64,000 bases of DNA from Acanthacorydalis orientalis (taxonomy: Eukaryota; Arthropoda; Insecta; Megaloptera; Corydalidae): NCBI GenBank assembly GCA_034766995.1, contig CM068317.1, positions 49,976,425 to 50,040,424 on the forward strand, written 5' to 3'. Both the position numbers and the translations under genes were made by a program. Below the pieces are notes generated by a model, which had not been told where the DNA came from, made no database searches, and saw only the letters and a list, made by a program, of their open reading frames with translations. Each line of letters begins with the position of its first letter. Position 1 is the first letter of the stretch. Of the stretch, positions 1 through 13,416 are shown piece after piece.

Positions 1-10
1 GAGCCACTGT

Positions 11-20
11 ATACATATAT

Positions 21-66
<46 letters not shown>

Positions 67-92
67 GTATATATATGTATATGTATGTATAT
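11..92. repeat. TA-rich microsatellite
   Basis: Nearly pure TA dinucleotide run interrupted by TG steps (atatgtat), grading into a short CA/TG tract. No coding meaning. Confidence 0.9.
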
Positions 93-1444
93 TTACACAC
101 ACGTGTGTGAATACAAAATTTGATAAAACTACAGCATATATTATTTAATTACTTAATTATAATCATAAAACAAAAATACATACATTTGTTACCAACGCAG
201 GCTTTACAATTCGTAAAACAAACAAATCCTGTGTTTATTCCAAACGGTTTTTTTTTCTTCTTTTTCACGAAAAAGAGAGAGAGAGAAAGGTGCAGACGGG
301 AGCAGTAAATATACGCCGACATCGTTCATAATTCTAAATCGTCTGACGTTCGACGAAATGTGACACAGAAATTACTTAATTACAGATAAAGAGACAACAC
401 TAATTGTTTAACAAACGGGCCACAGCCAACGGAGATTATTGTATTTTTATACCGCTTGTATAATAATGATAATAATGCAACATAATCCCGCGCCATCTCT
501 TGTAATTGTTCACAAACACCATGTGGCGCCACTCGAAATGTATTGTTTGCTTTTCCGATTGTTACTACGTCATTCCATCGAATTATATTTGTTTGAGTAA
601 ATATTAACACGTATTTATATATTTACATATATATATATATATACACATACATGCATTCCGTAAATTTCTACTTCAATGCCTCAAATTAGCAAAACAGTAC
701 TAGTGAGTATAAGTAACATCAAAAGTAATCTATAATGATTTGTAGAAAATCTTCGACCGGAATATTCTTTTGAGGCTTGCGAAGTAGCAAAAGTATTCGT
801 CTGTAAAAATTTTAATACTATTCTTGAACAAAATGAAAAAGAACTCAGTCGTAGTCAAATATGAGTATAGCGATGTGTTATGATTTCATTATTTCTAATA
901 ATCTTGGTCTTGCACGCCGCAATAAGGTTTTAGCGCTGTATCTAAATTCATTTTCCTAAATGAATTTCTTTCTCGATCGATACACTAGAAAAAAAGTTAC
1001 TTCTAATCACAATTGAGATTGATCTGAGAAAACAGTTCGTCTGTGAGAGATCTTAAATACATCATCATCAACTTACGAGCTTCGGGTGGACAGTTGAGAT
1101 CAAATAACGATAAGATCGTGAGAGTGTTAAAAACGCCTAAATGTCAGTATTTATCTACATTTTTTCTACTGTATTGTCATGGAACAGTTTTGCTCGAGCA
1201 TTTCTAAAAATGTAAATAAAATGATTCCTGCAAAATACTCTGGAATCCGTTTGTTTGAATTGTGAGAAGCGGGTCGGTATCGTGTAAAAATGTTTTGTAT
1301 TTTATCTCAAATCCATAGTCTAGGACATGAACAGGAGTTTCCAATGTAGCACAATATAAAATGGAAAAAGAATGGCATAAGCACTGTTTGTCGACATTAT
1401 CTATTACCCAATCGAATTGACGCTGATACAATTATTTATAGACT
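93..1444. other. AT-rich spacer with no supported gene
   Basis: Intergenic DNA upstream of the first gene. Minus-strand open frames of 76 and 75 codons occur at 380-610 and 1204-1431, but neither has a convincing splice acceptor, a family match I recognise, or the GC3-rich codon use of the real exons here. I see nothing else. Confidence 0.6.
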
Positions 1445-1747
1445 GATCAATTTTCACAAATTGTTTTTTTAACCGCTCAAACCACAAATGAATTTTCCCG
1501 ATCAAAAAAACCCGTTAATTGATTATTATTCATTTCTGATTGTTGTTTGTGCACATTTCGATCATTGTCGGAGCGTTAAGGTACTTTTAGTAGATTTTTT
1601 TGTAGCTCAACGCTTCGAGGTGATAGAAATGTGCACGAGCAACAATCAGAAATGAATAACAATCAGTTATCGGACTTTATTTGTGATTCGTGGAGTGAAA
1701 CAAGAATTCATTTGCGGAAATGAATTTTATTTCCAGTATCGGATCTG
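1445..1747. mobile_element. Foldback MITE, near full-length copy
   Basis: The two halves of this ~300-bp segment are inverted copies of each other. The left arm carries cacaaattg, then gatcaaaaaa, then tgattgttgtttgtgcacatttcgat near 1535-1562. The right arm carries the complements, ending in an ...aattcatttgcggaaatgaatt block and a final ggatctg followed by TA. The same arm sequence recurs about twenty times in the window, so this is a dispersed non-autonomous DNA element rather than a chance palindrome. The terminal CAG(T/A)TC motif and TA flank suggest a Tc1/mariner-like mobiliser; that assignment is inference. Confidence 0.75.
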
Positions 1748-2379
1748 TATCGAGACCAGTAAACGAATCACACTGTTCGGTAATATTTTTATAGTCAGCT
1801 GAATAAGAGACACAGGGCAAAAAATCAGCTCGTCGCCCCGCGCATATGCAACAGATGTGTTTTAGTGAAGACGCGAACCGGTATCAAATGTAGGTGTTCG
1901 TCTCGACTGTACGTAGATTGTAATTGAACCAAAGTATTATAAACAAAACAACAAAAAATAACTTTTCAATTATTCGATGGCCGCTTCTTTCCTGACTTCT
2001 ATAAACTCTGTTCGTGTTTGTAAACATTTCCGCCGAGCAACCGGTCGTGCGGCACCGTTAATTTCGTGCCACGGCACGCCATAAACAAGATGATAGGCAG
2101 GTCAACGTTGTCGAAAGTGATATAATATACAGTCGGCTGATAAAAATATATTTGGCAAGGTCATGAAAAAACTACTTGCAATTTATTATAAACGACGTCA
2201 CGCACACATCGAGACAGACACACACACACACAAGTGACTGGCAGTGCCCATGTGCTTGGACCGACCGTAAATGTTAAACAGTATTGTAGAGTAGCACGTT
2301 AAGGCCACTTGTTTAGTTGTATTCGGTCAGACAGCCGGTGGTGTCATTTCTTTCGACGTTGCGGAGATAACAGACGAAG

Positions 2380-3199
2380 ATGTTCTCGAAAACGAAACTG
2401 TTGTTCACGAACGTCAGCATCCTGAAAGGTACGTCGTTCATCTTGACTAATTTTTGATGTGTGTGTGTGTGTGTGTGTTCTTCTAAGTGTTCGTTTCCGA
2501 ACGTGCAGTTGCTGTACTATCCGTGTTTAATACAAACACACACACACGTCTATGCGGCGGATATATTTAGATATAGTCAATGTGAAACGCACATGGGCTG
2601 ACTTCATAATCACAGAGTGCGTGGGTTGCATGCACGTCAAAACAAAATGCAACCGTGACGAAAACAGTCGAATCGCAGTTTGATTTTTATTGTTTTTTTT
2701 TTTTTTTAAAAAAAAAAAACGTATCATTTATAACAGTTCCAGTTGTTTCGGTCGCCTACTATACTTTTTACATGTTTCATTCTGATATTTTTCTGTTTTT
2801 CAGTTTGAAACGAAAACGTGTTAAAATACCGGCTATACTGAAAACTCAGAATTATTTCAGGTGCGTCTTTGTTTTCTTTGACACACTCTTGACACGTTGT
2901 GTGTTTTTTCATTCAGTATTTGCATTCGTGTGTAGAACAATGTGTTGTTGACTGTCACAGTATTTTGGACCATTGTGCATAGACCGAATTCTCATTTATA
3001 TTTTCATAGACGGATTGTTTTTTCGTCGGACAACGTATCGTTAATATTTATTTTTTTTATTGCTGTTTATGCGGATTTTGATGACGATTCATCATCTTCA
3101 TAGCAACAATGTACAGAAAAATCTGTAGATTAAGAGCTTGATGTGAATTAATATATTGATACTATACGTTTATTATTTTTCGCTGGCGCGCCCCAAAAC

Positions 3200-3242
<43 letters not shown>

Positions 3243-6200
3243 TAGCTGTTATAAATCATTTTTTTTGTAAAACTGTTTGTATTTCTGGAACGGAATATGA
3301 TTGGACATCCGACAGGAATACCTGTATACTTCTGTAAACCCTTTCAACATAAGAGTGTGTTCAGTTGTGTTGATACAAATATCGTTCTCGAATTCTTTTT
3401 CATCCAACGAACCACAGACCATTTTTCAGGTCAAAAATGATTCATTGAATTTGGTTGGTGGGTTAAAAATGAAATTCGTTTGTGAAGGTCGGTCCCTTTT
3501 CGAAATGACAACGATGGAAACTTCCGCCGAGACAACTAGTCTTCATTTGAGGATCGTAATCGTACACCTACTACTAACCACTCGATCCATTCGATGAAAT
3601 CTGGATCGATTTCAGATCCTAGTGCACTTCTCGACAACATCCTGCATTCATAAAGCATGCCATGATTAGGACAAATGCACATCACTTGACATAGATTTCC
3701 TTGAAATCGATGGTGATGTCCGCACGTCATTTTTTTGGAATAAAAGTCTTTAGAAGTTTTCGATCAGATCCGGTACAAAATCGAGAAAGAAAGTGTGGGA
3801 TGTATAACTGACGTGTTTTGTACATTTTCGGAGTTTAAATCGGTTAATACTCGTTGTACTTGCACAATAATCAATCTTAGATTGTGAATCAGTTCAAAGC
3901 ACAGCGAAAAAGAATGATCTAATAGGAGAACGAACAAAGACATATCGCTGTGTTTATAATCCACGCAGCGAATCAAAACAGGATTTTTATGTAAATGTAC
4001 AGAACCTTGATGTTACTTCCTCGATAACTAATAACTAAAGAAACGAGTTGAATGAAAGTGAGAGAATGTCGATTGAATATGTGGGGACGTATGTAAGTGT
4101 ACGTGCAGACACATTCAAATGAATATTTGAATCATTATCTCTTTGACGATTTTCGAAAGATTCGTAAATGAAGTATACAAATAACAGATATCTCTATGTG
4201 AGTGCTTTGCACCCGACCGGCCACTCCCGCTTGTGTAAGAATCGACGCTGTACGAATTTCGGTCGGTATCGGCAATGATTTGAAGGTCACAAATTAATTT
4301 AAGTTAATCGAGCGCGATTGTCACTTAAATTATACGAGTGCAGAGGTCCGACGAAGATTCGTAGATTGAAATGCTATTTACATGTCCGACTGTAATGTAA
4401 AGAATGTTATTTGATAACACGTTGTCGATAGTATGAATCGTATGACGATTCGAAACGAAACGATATCGAATACTTGAGGAACAGAAAAGTTTGTTCTCTT
4501 TGATTATCGTTTACAAATCTTTTTTTTAAAAAAAAACTCGGTTGATTCCTTTCTTAATTTACTTGATTATCTATTTCACGTTACAGCATTGAAGTAAAAT
4601 CGTCACTGTTTATTAATTCAGTGCGTATCACGATTATAAATAGCTAAATTTAATTTTAAAAATAAATCCTGGTGCGACATTATGTTTCCATCTGTCGAAA
4701 ACATGAGTAACACTTAGTCAAGACAGACACCGAACGTGTATAAGATATATACTTGCTTCCACATGTGAATTCTTACGCCTCCACGAGCCAGAAAAAAATT
4801 CCGATATGAAAAAAGGTTTGGCATTTTCGACCAGGATTTTCTCACGGTTCTGGGTGTGGAAAAAAATCATGTATGGAAGTGAATTCAGCGACAATGTCAT
4901 AGATGTATAGTTGTGTATAAGCCTGCTATTCTTCTCTTTTTTATAAAAAAAAAACCGATATTTAATTAACGGTTGCTATGCAACTACGAAAATATAATAC
5001 ACACGCACGTGATCTTTTATAATAATCGAATAGAATTATTTGTATTCTGATTCTAGAAAACATGTTACTCTCGCGTTATGTGCTCGACGAGCAGCATTGA
5101 AAGTCAATAGAATGTTTTTTTCCAACGGGATCTTATCAGTTGTGTAACAGATACCGAATAGAGGAATCACTCTTTTTCATTTGAAATGATAACAAACATT
5201 TATTGATAACAATTACAAACAACTGTGTGTGATTATACTGACAGTATCGTTTTATGATTTAATAATTTCCAAGGTTTTTTTATTTAATTAAAGCATGTCC
5301 CGAAAGTGTTTGCACGTTTCGACGGCGTAATTTGGACAAAGCAATCATTTGTGGAAGACACCAAATGTTTCGGTTCCCGAATAAATCCTCCTTTCCTCTC
5401 ACGGACGACAAAACAAATTTTTTTTGATCACAAATTTTCAATAAATTATCGATAATTTTCGGTTGTTACTTATGCACATTTCGATGGCGTTCTCATCAAT
5501 GGAGGTCGAACTGCACGGCTTAATTTAAGAACGGATAATTGTTTGATCCGATTTGCAAATTGTTATCTAAATAAAAATTGCCTTTGATCCGTAGGCACGG
5601 CGAGAAGTATGAGTTCAACGACAGATATTGGTTTCGTCGGGCTCGGCCTGATGGGGAAGAACATGGCCAGGCACTTAATGGATAAGGTGAGTTGAATGAA
5701 CTAATAATAACAACAACAACTGATTTGTCTATCTCATATATTTAATTCATGATTTATGTATATTTTTCATTGACGCGGCCATGTTTTCCAGCGGCGATGG
5801 TGACAAATGCCGCCGTTTAGTACAAGAAATGTTGTTAGAGACTTGAAATAATGTTCAGTCGCGACGTTGTTCAAATAAAAAAAAATATCACGAAGTGCTC
5901 AATAAACGGCCGTTCGACTTTTAATCAAACGTCAGTGCATGACACTGTCCCAAAACACGAGCATTTCTTCAGAGAACTCTTGTCCGGTTTCCCGACAAAA
6001 CGACTCGAAATTTCCTCATCGTCAATTATCATCGTTTCATGAAATCGAAATGTTATTCAGTGATTAAATGCGAGCGTTTAAAACACGTGCCGCCTCGTAA
6101 GTCGCACACTGTTTCCATACCGACTCGAAATTATGATAATCGCTCGCGCCTCTCCGCACAAATAGTTTTGTTTACAACCACTTAGAGCCATTAAACACAC

Positions 6201-7816
6201 TCGTCAATTATTCTAGTCATTATTTTAATTATCGTCCGGCTCGTACGTTCCGTTTAGCACGTGGATCAAACGCAGGAATCTTGTGTAACGATGTTTGTCG
6301 ACGTAAATTGTATGAATTTTCTGGTGGCCGACGAGATCAGTGTCGTCTTCTTCTTCTGATAAGAGAGCATGTCTTCCCCTATGTCTACCGCTCCATGTCT
6401 ACCGCCTGAACAAAAACCGCCGTGTTTTTATTTTGACAAATTAACTTTAAAACATTCATTTTGTCAAAGAAATTTTTGTATCCATTGTTTGTTGTGTCGA
6501 TGAATTTTTTAAAGGGTTTTTATTCTTATACGGGAGGTTAATGTCTGGTGGGTTACACGGGGGTTAATGTCCAGGTGTTTTTGTTCAGGCGGTAATTGTC
6601 CTGTTACGGATTCAGGCAGCCTCTCTCGATAACATGCACATAGATCATACGAGAGAGAGCTATTCGAACACACTGTGCTTCAAATGTCTTATTTAAACGA
6701 TACGCAGGGCAACAAACTGTTCGTGTACGATGTCTTCGAGCCAGCGGTGCAGAAATTCGCCGAGGCCGGCGCGAAGGTGTGCAAGAACGCCGCGAACGTC
6801 GCCGAAAACTCGAAAGTCGTGATGACGATGTTGCCGAATAACGAAATAGTATTAGACACGTACCTCGGCGACAACGGGCTGCTGAAGAAGGTACCGGAAG
6901 GCACGCTTCTCATCGATTCGTCGACGACGGCGCCGGAGGTGTCGAAGACGATCTCGAAAGCCGTCGAGGGGACCGGCGCGCGGTTCATAGACGCGCCCGT
7001 TTCCGGAGGTATGCGCTCACACTTCGTGTCGTCGATCCTTCTTGTGATCTTTCGGACTCATGAACGGCGGTGCTTTGAAACGCGTTCGCCTGGCAATCTG
7101 ATCGATAGATCGCCAGGTCGGAAATTTGCGTTTCAGACGTACATGCTCGTTCATTGGACTGATTTCTGATGTTCGCAAAGATTGAAAAATTAAGTGAAGA
7201 CGGCAATGACTACCGGCTTGAATTTGCAGGTGTCGTCGGAGCCGAGAACGCGACTCTAACATTCATGGTCGGCGGCGACAGGGACCTGTATCACAGAGCC
7301 GAACCGATCCTCATGAACATGGGAAAACGGGTCGTCCACTGTGGTAAAATCGGTTCTGGCCAAGCGGCGAAAATCTGCAACAACATGCTGCTCGCTATTT
7401 CGATGATCGGCACGTCCGAAGCGATGAACCTGGCGATTCAGTGAGTGCCGGAATGAGCGTCGGCCGTAGACCGACGTCGACCGTTGTCGTGTTCTCTCTG
7501 TTCTAGGCTCGGCCTCGATCCGAAAGTGTTCATGGACATCGTCAACACGTCGACGGGCCGCTGCTGGTCGTCGGAGATCAACAACCCCGTGCCGAATCTG
7601 ATAAAGAACGTGCCGGCGAGCGACGACTACCGGGGCGGGTTCGCCGTGCGCCTCATCACGAAGGACCTGAACTTGGCGCAGAACGCGTCGCAGGAGTCGA
7701 ACGCGTCGATCCCGCTCGGGTCGATGGCGCAACAAATCTACAGGACGTTGCTGGCGAACGGGTACGGCGACAAGGACTTCGCGAGCGTGTACCAATTCTT
7801 GAGGGGAAAGAAGTGA
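2380..7816 (+). CDS. HIBADH: 3-hydroxyisobutyrate dehydrogenase, mitochondrial
   Basis: Oxidises 3-hydroxyisobutyrate to methylmalonate semialdehyde with NAD+ in mitochondrial valine catabolism. Five coding exons: 2380-2428, 5595-5686, 6708-7008, 7230-7440 and 7507-7816. All introns are GT-AG and phases match, giving 320 residues (human about 336). Residues 1-26 are basic and hydroxylated without acids, consistent with a mitochondrial targeting peptide. The dinucleotide-binding motif GLGLMG is at 32-37, the family signature DAPVSGG at 142-148, and the catalytic lysine of the GSGQAAKICNNM segment at 195, so the active site is intact. The ATG at 2380 is chosen because it opens the targeting peptide and exon 1 splices in phase to the ATG-containing exon 2; Met22 could start a cytosolic form. 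Introns 1 and 2 carry foldback and other inverted-repeat elements. A poly(A) signal lies only ten bases past the stop. Confidence 0.95.
3202..3241. repeat. (TA)n microsatellite in HIBADH intron 1
   Basis: About 19 uninterrupted TA units after a short GC-rich island (ctggcgcgcc). Confidence 0.9.
3400..3520. mobile_element. Degenerate foldback-MITE fragment
   Basis: Contains the arm motifs aaccacagacc, gtcaaaaatgattcattgaa and a gtgggttaaaaatg...ttcgtttgtgaag end in scrambled order relative to full copies. Diverged, so boundaries are approximate. Confidence 0.4.
4755..4900. mobile_element. Foldback-MITE remnant, outer arms only
   Basis: Left end acatgtgaattctt and right end gtatggaagtgaattcagcg are inverted relatives. 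The inner arms and loop are deleted. In HIBADH intron 1. Confidence 0.5.
5402..5512. mobile_element. Foldback-MITE half copy (left arm)
   Basis: Carries ttgatcacaaattttcaataa, then cggttgttacttatgcacat and tcgatggcg in the same order as the left arm of full copies. The right arm is missing. It ends about 85 bases before HIBADH exon 2. Confidence 0.6.
6381..6600. mobile_element. Inverted-repeat element of about 200 bp in HIBADH intron 2
   Basis: TACCGCCTGAACAAAAAC at 6400-6417 is repeated as its reverse complement at about 6578-6595. Short direct repeats lie beside each end (atgtctaccgc twice on the left; ggttaatgtc twice on the right). The interior is AT-rich with no coding capacity. It looks like a MITE unrelated to the dominant foldback family. 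No target duplication is obvious, so the superfamily is not assigned. Confidence 0.55.
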
Positions 7817-7825
7817 TGCGTTTGT

Positions 7826-7831
7826 AATAAA
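7826..7831 (+). terminator. Poly(A) signal of HIBADH
   Basis: AATAAA starts ten bases after the TGA stop, implying a 3' UTR of only about 30 bases. Confidence 0.7.
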
Positions 7832-10800
7832 TTTTTATAAAACAACAATGCAGTCCTTTATTCCGAACCGTTGACTCTGCGACGTCGGCACTCGCTTGAA
7901 CGTTATTCGTTTTGAAGTTACGTTTCTTGTTTTTTTTTTCTTTTTCTTCTACTACTGATCGTGGAAGGTGTCGAAAAAATAGTGATAGCAATGACAAGAA
8001 ACGTAACTTAAAATCTAGTCACACAAGAACGAAACAAAGTACAATTATTCGCCTTGATCGAATTTGGATAAAACATTCACTCTTCTAGTAATTACAGCCG
8101 TACACTTATTACAACGACCATAAAACTTTCAAAGCATTACCCGTAGCCGTTTCTAAGAATAACCTGCAGAAATTCGATCTCAATTTTTTGACTGTGTTCA
8201 ATATCATTAAAGGCCGTATCTTTCCATTTTAAAATAGCCCTAGGTATGGTAATATAGTCACAACGTGATAAATCAGCCGTGATTAAAAACTGAGACAGGT
8301 TTCTGTATCGAAAATTTGAAAAAGATGCGTAGATTTGTGAATTCAACTGCCATACAAGAGCAACCGACTTCCCTATTCATAGTACTGTGAGTGAACTCTG
8401 ATTTCTTCTCATTGAACTGTTCTAAACCTCTAACTAACTAGCCCTTACGAATCTCAAGGTAAATAGAGATATTGTTGAACAGTAGATTTGTTATTTTTCA
8501 TAAATCTACTATAAATTAAACGTGAAAGAGTTTACTTTAAAGTCATAGAAAACAAATTGATTTAAACTATCATTTTCAAACAATTGACGGTTAAATAACA
8601 GTGGATTTTTCACCTGGAATTAAATATGCTAAAGTCAGTACCAGTGATTCTCATAAATGAACACACCATAAAATCTATAACATAATTCCGAGTAATGGTG
8701 GTAAGGAAACGCTATAAAAAATAAATATATAAAACATGATAATTGCTGTCACATATGCAACACAAATTACATCACCTGTTGTCGTAGACAGGTAACTGGA
8801 TTATTTATTTTTGCGTATGTGACAACTGAAATGTTTTATCCAAATACCAGTTATCATGTTTCGACTTTTATGGATATGAGAGAAAAGAAATATAAACGCA
8901 TTCGAATCGTGTCTTTTTTTAAGTTTCGTCACGCTGATCAAATATGATTTACCATTCGATTGCATCGTGCTACATTTTTAATGGCGAAAATTTGTTTGTT
9001 TTTTTTTATTTTAATCCATCGTCATGCTTCATTATTCGTTTATATTTAGTTATGTAGAAAATGAAATGATTAGAACGATGACACAGTACAGGTCTAACAC
9101 TGGTTAGATATTCGGTTATAGAGAAAAGTTATACAAAATAAAGGGCGACGTTTTAAGGATTTAAATGTATTCCATTTGTCAGTAAACGTTGATTTTCTAT
9201 AAAAAAAAGGCGTCGAAATATCTTGTACACGTAACATGTCTTGTAAAATCATGAAGCGCTGTATCGAAACAGCGTCGATCGAAGTAGCGACTAAACGAGG
9301 TTCGTCTGTACGCAAATATTGTCGCACCGTGCACATAAATCGCATAGAAACTGGGAATTAATTACGGACAGGTATCATTGAACCGTGACATTGTAAAAAA
9401 AAAAAAAAAAAAACGAATTGTACGATTCGACAATAGGTCCGATTGTGTGTCTCCTGGTCGAATTCCTGTCACGAACAAACATATTCACGGTTCGCGCCTT
9501 TCAGACAGTCCGCCGTGACCTCGTCGCCTTATTATAAAACGAGCATCGGTAATTAAGGTGCACAGGTGCGGGGTCGAGGAAAGAAATGAATAATACAATA
9601 CCGATACCAATGCCATTTGCGACGATCATCGTCGGTCGACGGTGAATCATTACGGTGCACTTTTTTCGGTAACTCGATATGACTCGCCCAGACCCGTATT
9701 TGAAATGTTGCGAACGGATTACGGAACTGCTCTTGTTTGATAGGCTGGCCGGTGTTCTGGAAATGGAACTGGAATTTGATCCGGGCGAATTCCAATCTTG
9801 TTATGTACATTTTTGATATTTAGATCTTTAATTCATGATATAATTGAGGACTCGTCGAGAAACAGAATATTTATATATCGAGATATCAGATTCTTCTTTT
9901 CCTCGTCGCTCCGAAAATGATGGCATCGCCATCGAAATGCACATAACCACCGACCGAAAATGGTCGATGGTGGGGTGAAAAAAAATTCATTTTCGGAAGT
10001 GAATTCGGCCACGGTGTCAGAACTGTGCACACCGACCGTGACCGATACGATTATTTCGATCGGAAATATCGACCAGATGTTAAATCTATAATCCGTCTGT
10101 CCGTTCTCATAACATTAAACGTACGTTGCCTTTTCTCGGTCGTTTTACCGGTCGGATGGATACGAAGAGCCGGCCGGCATCGGACTCGTTTAGAAAGTAT
10201 AGGCAAAACAATGACTTCCTTGCGACTAGTTCGATTTTTTCGAACTTCTTACAGTGCCAGTGTCCTCTCCTATGCGAAATACGGTCAATCGTCTATTTCT
10301 TTCAAAGTCACGCTCTGGTAACAGTCTGCAATCTTTTCGAATATCGATTTTTTACATATTTTCAAAGAAACCGAGGCTTAAAATCGAAAGAACTTTAAAA
10401 AATCTAAAAGAATGGAGTCGGAACAGTTTTGAATTTTTCAGTGGTGCTGACATCATCTTCAGACACCGTGTTTACCGATAAATTTCGATTTTTTCACTAA
10501 ATAGCGCCCGTACAACCGACAATCAAAATGATCAGCAATCGAGTGAATATTTTTAAACAGGAAAAAATGTATTTGACTAACGCGGGGCGCTGATTAATCT
10601 GTGAATTTATGTAGCAACCGATTTGTGGCATCGTTTTTGATTGCTGCTTAACACTGTTGTAATCACTGTGCTTTTTTCTTAGTACTTGTATAGCTTATTG
10701 TCGTGATGTTTGTTTATCCAAACATGCATTGTTGTATTGTTGCACGGCAAAATACAAAAAAAAATCAATAATGATTCATTGGACATTTTTAATTAGAAAA

Positions 10801-11608
10801 AAGATCATGGTTTGTGCTGTATTGTTATCTAATGAGATGCGGGGCTTCGTTCGCGAATCTGATTTTCAGTCGAGTTTCAATTCTGCACTTCGGCCTTCCG
10901 AGGACGGTGCTATCGACAAGCGAGGATTATAAATCGTCAATAATGATTCATTGACCGTTTTTGATCAGATTTTTTTTCGGATCCGTGAAGTAAAAAGATA
11001 ATTGTTTGTGGAAGCATTTGACATTTCCTTAGTACTCTACGTTCTTTGCGCACGACCCCCCTGTACTGTGCACGAGAAGATCGTTTTCATCCCCAAGGAC
11101 GATCGGATGACACGACGTCGTGTCTCGTTCAAACAGAAAAGAGAACACAGAGGAGGACAGCGGGATCGCATCCGTGCAAATCCGCAGAAATGTTTGTGCA
11201 CGGCGAAAGTAAATCCACGCACACGACCACATGTTTGATCCCCTCGGTCGGCGGCGTTCACGCGCCGATTGAACCGTACAACCTCTTTCCATATTAACTC
11301 AGGTACAAAGAATGAAAAGTGTATTCGTGTGTAGCCTCTGCGAAGAACCGACACGGAATACGGTCAAATACACGCGTGCATGTGTATATAAATAAACATG
11401 ATCGGATTATAGAAAAAGTGACGGGAATGACGGACGAGTGAGACTCGATATCGCATTCATATTTTTAATATGTATTCTAGAAATAGGGTTAGGTGAGAGT
11501 TATGTGCCAAAATTTATTAATAGCGGACGTTAATTACACAGTGTCGCGCGAACAGCTGATAAATATAAAAAATATTGTCGATCGGCGAACGGATCACAGA
11601 CAGGAAAG
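7832..11608. other. Intergenic spacer HIBADH to lunapark
   Basis: AT-rich 3.8 kb with no supported gene. It holds a good foldback-MITE arm at 9911-10025 and weaker relatives around 10440-10560 and 10760-11010 (catttttaattagaaaa and gaccgtttttgatcagat motifs), plus a 19-base A run near 9396. Several 60-100 codon frames around 10025-11350 overlap each other on both strands and show no domain or codon signal. Confidence 0.55.
9911..10025. mobile_element. Foldback-MITE half copy (right arm)
   Basis: Runs from gatggcatcgccatcgaaatg through gaattcggccacggtgtcag to the terminal aactg, matching the right arm of full copies. Middle shortened. Confidence 0.65.
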
Positions 11609-13378
11609 ATGGGTGTCATTATATCGAAATTTCGCGTAAGTCACCGAGATTTTTTCCTCTTTTTCTTGATTTAACGGCGACGGGCGACTTCTTGTGGCGA
11701 AAGGATGCCCGCACAGGTTTCGGCGACGTGTGAAAAGTACACGTCGAGAACGTCGTGCGAAAGTCGTGGTTTCTTTGCCTATTTATAGATTCGTACGATT
11801 CTTTTTCGATTAACCTATAAAACCGGATGGATTTCTCTCATTCAATTTTTTTACCTTTCACATTTTTTTTATTTTATATATATATATATATATAGACACA
11901 CACACACACATATATGTATGAAATATTGGTCTTTCAAAAAACACATGATGCACTGAAATAAAATTCAAAGTATTGATATTTAATGTCCTGCCATATGCAA
12001 ATTTATTCTCAGCAGAAATGTAGAATAAACTCCTTTTCAAATAGTATTCAAATACGGTCGGAAGATAATGATTTATTGAACATTTTTGATCAAAATTTCC
12101 ACCGTAATCCGCCAGGTTAAAAAAGAATTCATCGACGAAAGTATAATTGTAAGATGAGAATACATCTTAGATTTTTTTTAGAAAAAGAAAACGACGCTAG
12201 AAGTGCTCGACGGCCTCGAGACTCAAATCAAAGAGATCGAAGAATACCAGCACAACACCGAACTCCAAAGGAAAAGAATAGTCGGACACTTGATACTCTT
12301 CTCGGTCGGCCTGTACGTGATAGCCGCGGTCCTGTTCTACTTTTTCTTCTTCCCCGCCACGCTGTACGACCAGCTCTTCTACATCACTCCTCTACTGATC
12401 TTCCCGATCATGTAAGCGTGTACGCCGGCCTGTCCGTATCCGGATTCTGATTTCTTTTGAATTTTCAGCATTCTGTTCGTGAAACGCTTACTTTCGTGGT
12501 ATTACAACCGTAAGATCCGTCGTAATCAGTCGAAACTGGTGACGATGAAGGAGGAGAAGAAGAAAATACTCGAGAAAGTGATGGATACGGAAGTGTATAA
12601 AGTCGCAAAGAACATACTAGAAAAATACGCACCGGATCAACTCAGGAAAACACCGACTAATTCTTCGACGGACGTGATCGCTTCGAAACCGCAGACGTCG
12701 GTCCAACAGTCTTCGAACTTGCGTGCGAGACCGCCGGCGAGAAATCCGGATTCGGTCGGCGTTCCGACATCGCCGCTGGCCGTGCTTCCGGTATCCCCGT
12801 CGGTCCCCGGGAAACCCGGGCTGCGCGGTAAGTTTCGAAGATTCCTTTATTCCGGTATTTCTCGACTGTACTAACTATCGTATCTGTCCGGTATCAACGT
12901 CGTTTTATTATGATTCAAAGCGGTTATTCGCCGGTTCTACGTTGTCAGTCGAGAAATACCGGACTCTTTATCACGAGACCTCGTTCTTATGTTTCTTACA
13001 CGCCCTCGTTTCTTATAATTGAAGAACTTGACGGCGCAGCTATCGAACATCTAAAATAACGATAACGGCTTATTATTAACGTTTTCACTGTTTCGTATAT
13101 ATTTTTTAACGTATTAATTTCCGAATCAAACCCCGAATCGATACGATTCCGTTAGTTTTCGTCCTCTTAGCGGTATCGAGACGACCGCACCGAATCCCTA
13201 GTTAAAACGACTCAGAAATCTATCATCGTGAGTGACGAATCTGGATCGATTTACAAGAATCACAGTTTTGACCTGGTATCGAACGTATAAATATTAAAAC
13301 TAAAAAACATTAATTCGTAAACGTGTGACTAAAGTTTGATTGTCTTTAAAAAGTCTTAAGATGATAAAAGAAAAATAA

Positions 13379-13416
<38 letters not shown>

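Noticed and set aside
380..610. 76-codon minus-strand frame with plausible-looking C-terminal residues (YKNTIISVGCGPFVKQLV)
   Set aside because: AT-rich codons unlike the verified exons, no clear upstream acceptor, no family recognised. Kept as spacer.
1204..1431. 75-codon minus-strand frame
   Set aside because: No splice context, domain or codon bias; its upstream end lies next to a MITE.
7256..7795. Long minus-strand frame of 179 codons
   Set aside because: Exact antisense shadow of HIBADH exons 4-5, Arg-rich as expected from reading GC3-rich codons backwards; it also runs across the short intron.
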